A stretch of 64,000 nt of DNA from Bacillota bacterium. GTDB taxonomy: Bacteria > Bacillota > Clostridia > Lachnospirales > Lachnospiraceae. The stretch spans positions 62,001 to 126,000 of the forward strand of contig JAEWQV010000027.1 in the NCBI GenBank assembly GCA_023399055.1, given 5' to 3'. Every line of letters starts with the position of its first letter. The first letter of the stretch is position 1. A program made the translations under genes and the position numbers. Positions 63,145 to 64,000 of the stretch are shown here, one piece after another. Under the pieces are notes generated by a model. That model did not search any database, was not told where the DNA came from, and worked only from the letters and a program-made list of their open reading frames with translations.

Positions 63145-63523
63145 ACATAAAATACCAAAAAAAAACATACAATAACAAGCGCAATAAATATATAAAGTAT
63201 AGGGTAGAAATAAATAAAAACAGAATAATCAACTATAAAACAAAATAAACGGATATAAAGTACGAATATTCTTGTTTGTTGTTGTAAAAATAATAGTAAT
63301 GAAATTATATAAAAAAGATAATAATATTTACCCTGTTCTTATGTTTGCTTGTTAAATATGCATAAAAAGGAGGCGGTAAAACAGGTAATAGTGTTGAAAA
63401 TATAATCTTTAAGATAAAAATGTTGTAATTTTTTTGAATTAGTGATATTATTTAAACATGCCAAAAGATACAATATAAACATGGTATGAAACAACAATGT
63501 ACATAATTTGAGGAGGTAGTTTC
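63145..63523 (+). other. Long AT-rich leader of the sugar-binding gene
   Basis: No open frame with a ribosome site is seen. An AAGGAGG at about 63368 has no start codon at a normal distance. The stretch is likely a promoter and leader for the gene at 63524; no clear -35/-10 pair could be fixed. Confidence 0.45.
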
Positions 63524-64000
63524 ATGAAGAAGTTTTTATCACTATTATTAGTGGGAGCAATGGTATTTTCTCTTGCAGCTTGTAAAAGCAATACAGAGAC
63601 AACACCGGATGTGAAAGATGATGACAAGACTGTAACAGATGCACCAGCAAACACAGATTCTGGTGAAACAGATTATGCATCCATACTAGCGGGGAAAAAA
63701 GTAGCAGTTGTTCGTAACTTAGCAGCAGGTGATCATACCCAACAGTTCTTGGATGGTTGCGTATCTGAAGGTGAAGCGTTAGGATTTACCGTAGATACTT
63801 ATGTAACAGATGGTGATGATGTTAGAACACAGGAAGTTGTTGCACAATGTATCTCTAAAGGATATGACGGAATTATTTTATCTCACGGACAATTATCCTA
63901 TACTTATGAAATGTTAAAACCTGCAAGAGATGCTGGTATCGAAGTTGTAACCTTCGACAGTATGCCTCATAAAGATGGTGATGCAAATGGCGAGCTATTA
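63524..64000 (+). CDS. Sugar ABC transporter substrate-binding lipoprotein, RbsB-like (partial, cut by window end)
   Basis: The first 159 codons are visible and open to the window edge. The signal MKKFLSLLLVGAMVFSLAAC gives a lipobox LAAC (Cys20), followed by a Thr/Asp-rich linker and the start of a periplasmic-binding-protein 1 fold: GKKVAVVRNLAAGDHTQQF and YDGIILSHGQLS. This is the CUT2 type that binds ribose-like or other monosaccharides, different from the CUT1 binding protein at 38125. AGGAGG is 7 nt upstream. Closeness to dhaK/dhaL suggests a small sugar or polyol substrate. Confidence 0.88.
   Translation, partial: MKKFLSLLLVGAMVFSLAACKSNTETTPDVKDDDKTVTDAPANTDSGETDYASILAGKKVAVVRNLAAGDHTQQFLDGCVSEGEALGFTVDTYVTDGDDVRTQEVVAQCISKGYDGIILSHGQLSYTYEMLKPARDAGIEVVTFDSMPHKDGDANGELL

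Noticed and set aside
63360..63395. AAGGAGG ribosome-site-like sequence in the leader at 63524
   Set aside because: No start codon lies at a workable distance and no frame follows.

Overview
The window looks like chromosome of a spore-forming, motile, low-GC Firmicute of the Lachnospiraceae (Clostridium cluster XIVa, Lachnoclostridium-like). The reasons are AT-rich DNA, strong AGGAGG ribosome sites, a sigma-K gene, MCPs, many sugar-uptake genes, and gene orders known from that family (ireB-ruvX-DUF1292-fur-RNase J; trmR-trhP). The species is inferred, not proven. Nearly all of the window is coding, mostly on the + strand. I see no prophage, transposase, rRNA or CRISPR array.

Layout. 1-5.4 kb: a large U32 protein, then an overlapping SEDS/class B PBP pair for cell-wall synthesis. 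5.7-10.2 kb: Nudix hydrolase, acyltransferase (with a possible leader peptide) and an ABC exporter pair. 10.5-14.8 kb: tRNA-Leu, a zinc-finger membrane protein, polA and coaE. 15-24.4 kb: housekeeping enzymes (WalJ-like MBL, ACT and UPF0210 pair, PepD, LCP ligase, M23 peptidase, cysteine desulfurase with ThiI). 24.6-33.3 kb: an HPr-like protein without the phosphoryl histidine, mtaB, the ireB to fur cluster, RNase J, a truncated MltG-like protein, the TrmR/TrhP wobble-uridine pair, and sigK. 33.6-35.3 kb: an ammonium channel fused to a PII domain. 35.7-42.6 kb: an MCP, a sugar ABC importer without its own ATPase, and a LacI regulator, with a four-unit tandem operator in front. 42.8-58.8 kb: ABC-F, GtrA, RlmI-type methyltransferase, FolC, DUF5050, PheA, HtrA, an orphan NMT1/THI5 binding protein, PcrA, DUF1836, SfsA, a TrpR-like regulator, and a small Pro/Tyr-rich probable coat protein with a sigma-K-like promoter. 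59-64 kb: a second MCP, dhaK, dhaL, and the start of a sugar-binding lipoprotein cut by the window edge.

The least explained signal is in intergenic DNA. Three structured elements of about 137-176 bp (5450-5625, 14031-14168, 32464-32600) share inverted ends, two internal hairpins and conserved linkers, so they can fold into a cloverleaf. One carries an additional 26-nt hairpin sequence that recurs exactly at 43377-43402. They look like a family of small non-autonomous or RNA-acting repeats.

Many starts below are placed on the ATG/TTG/GTG with a properly spaced ribosome site rather than at the longest open frame. All functions are from motif and family recognition by eye; no search was run.
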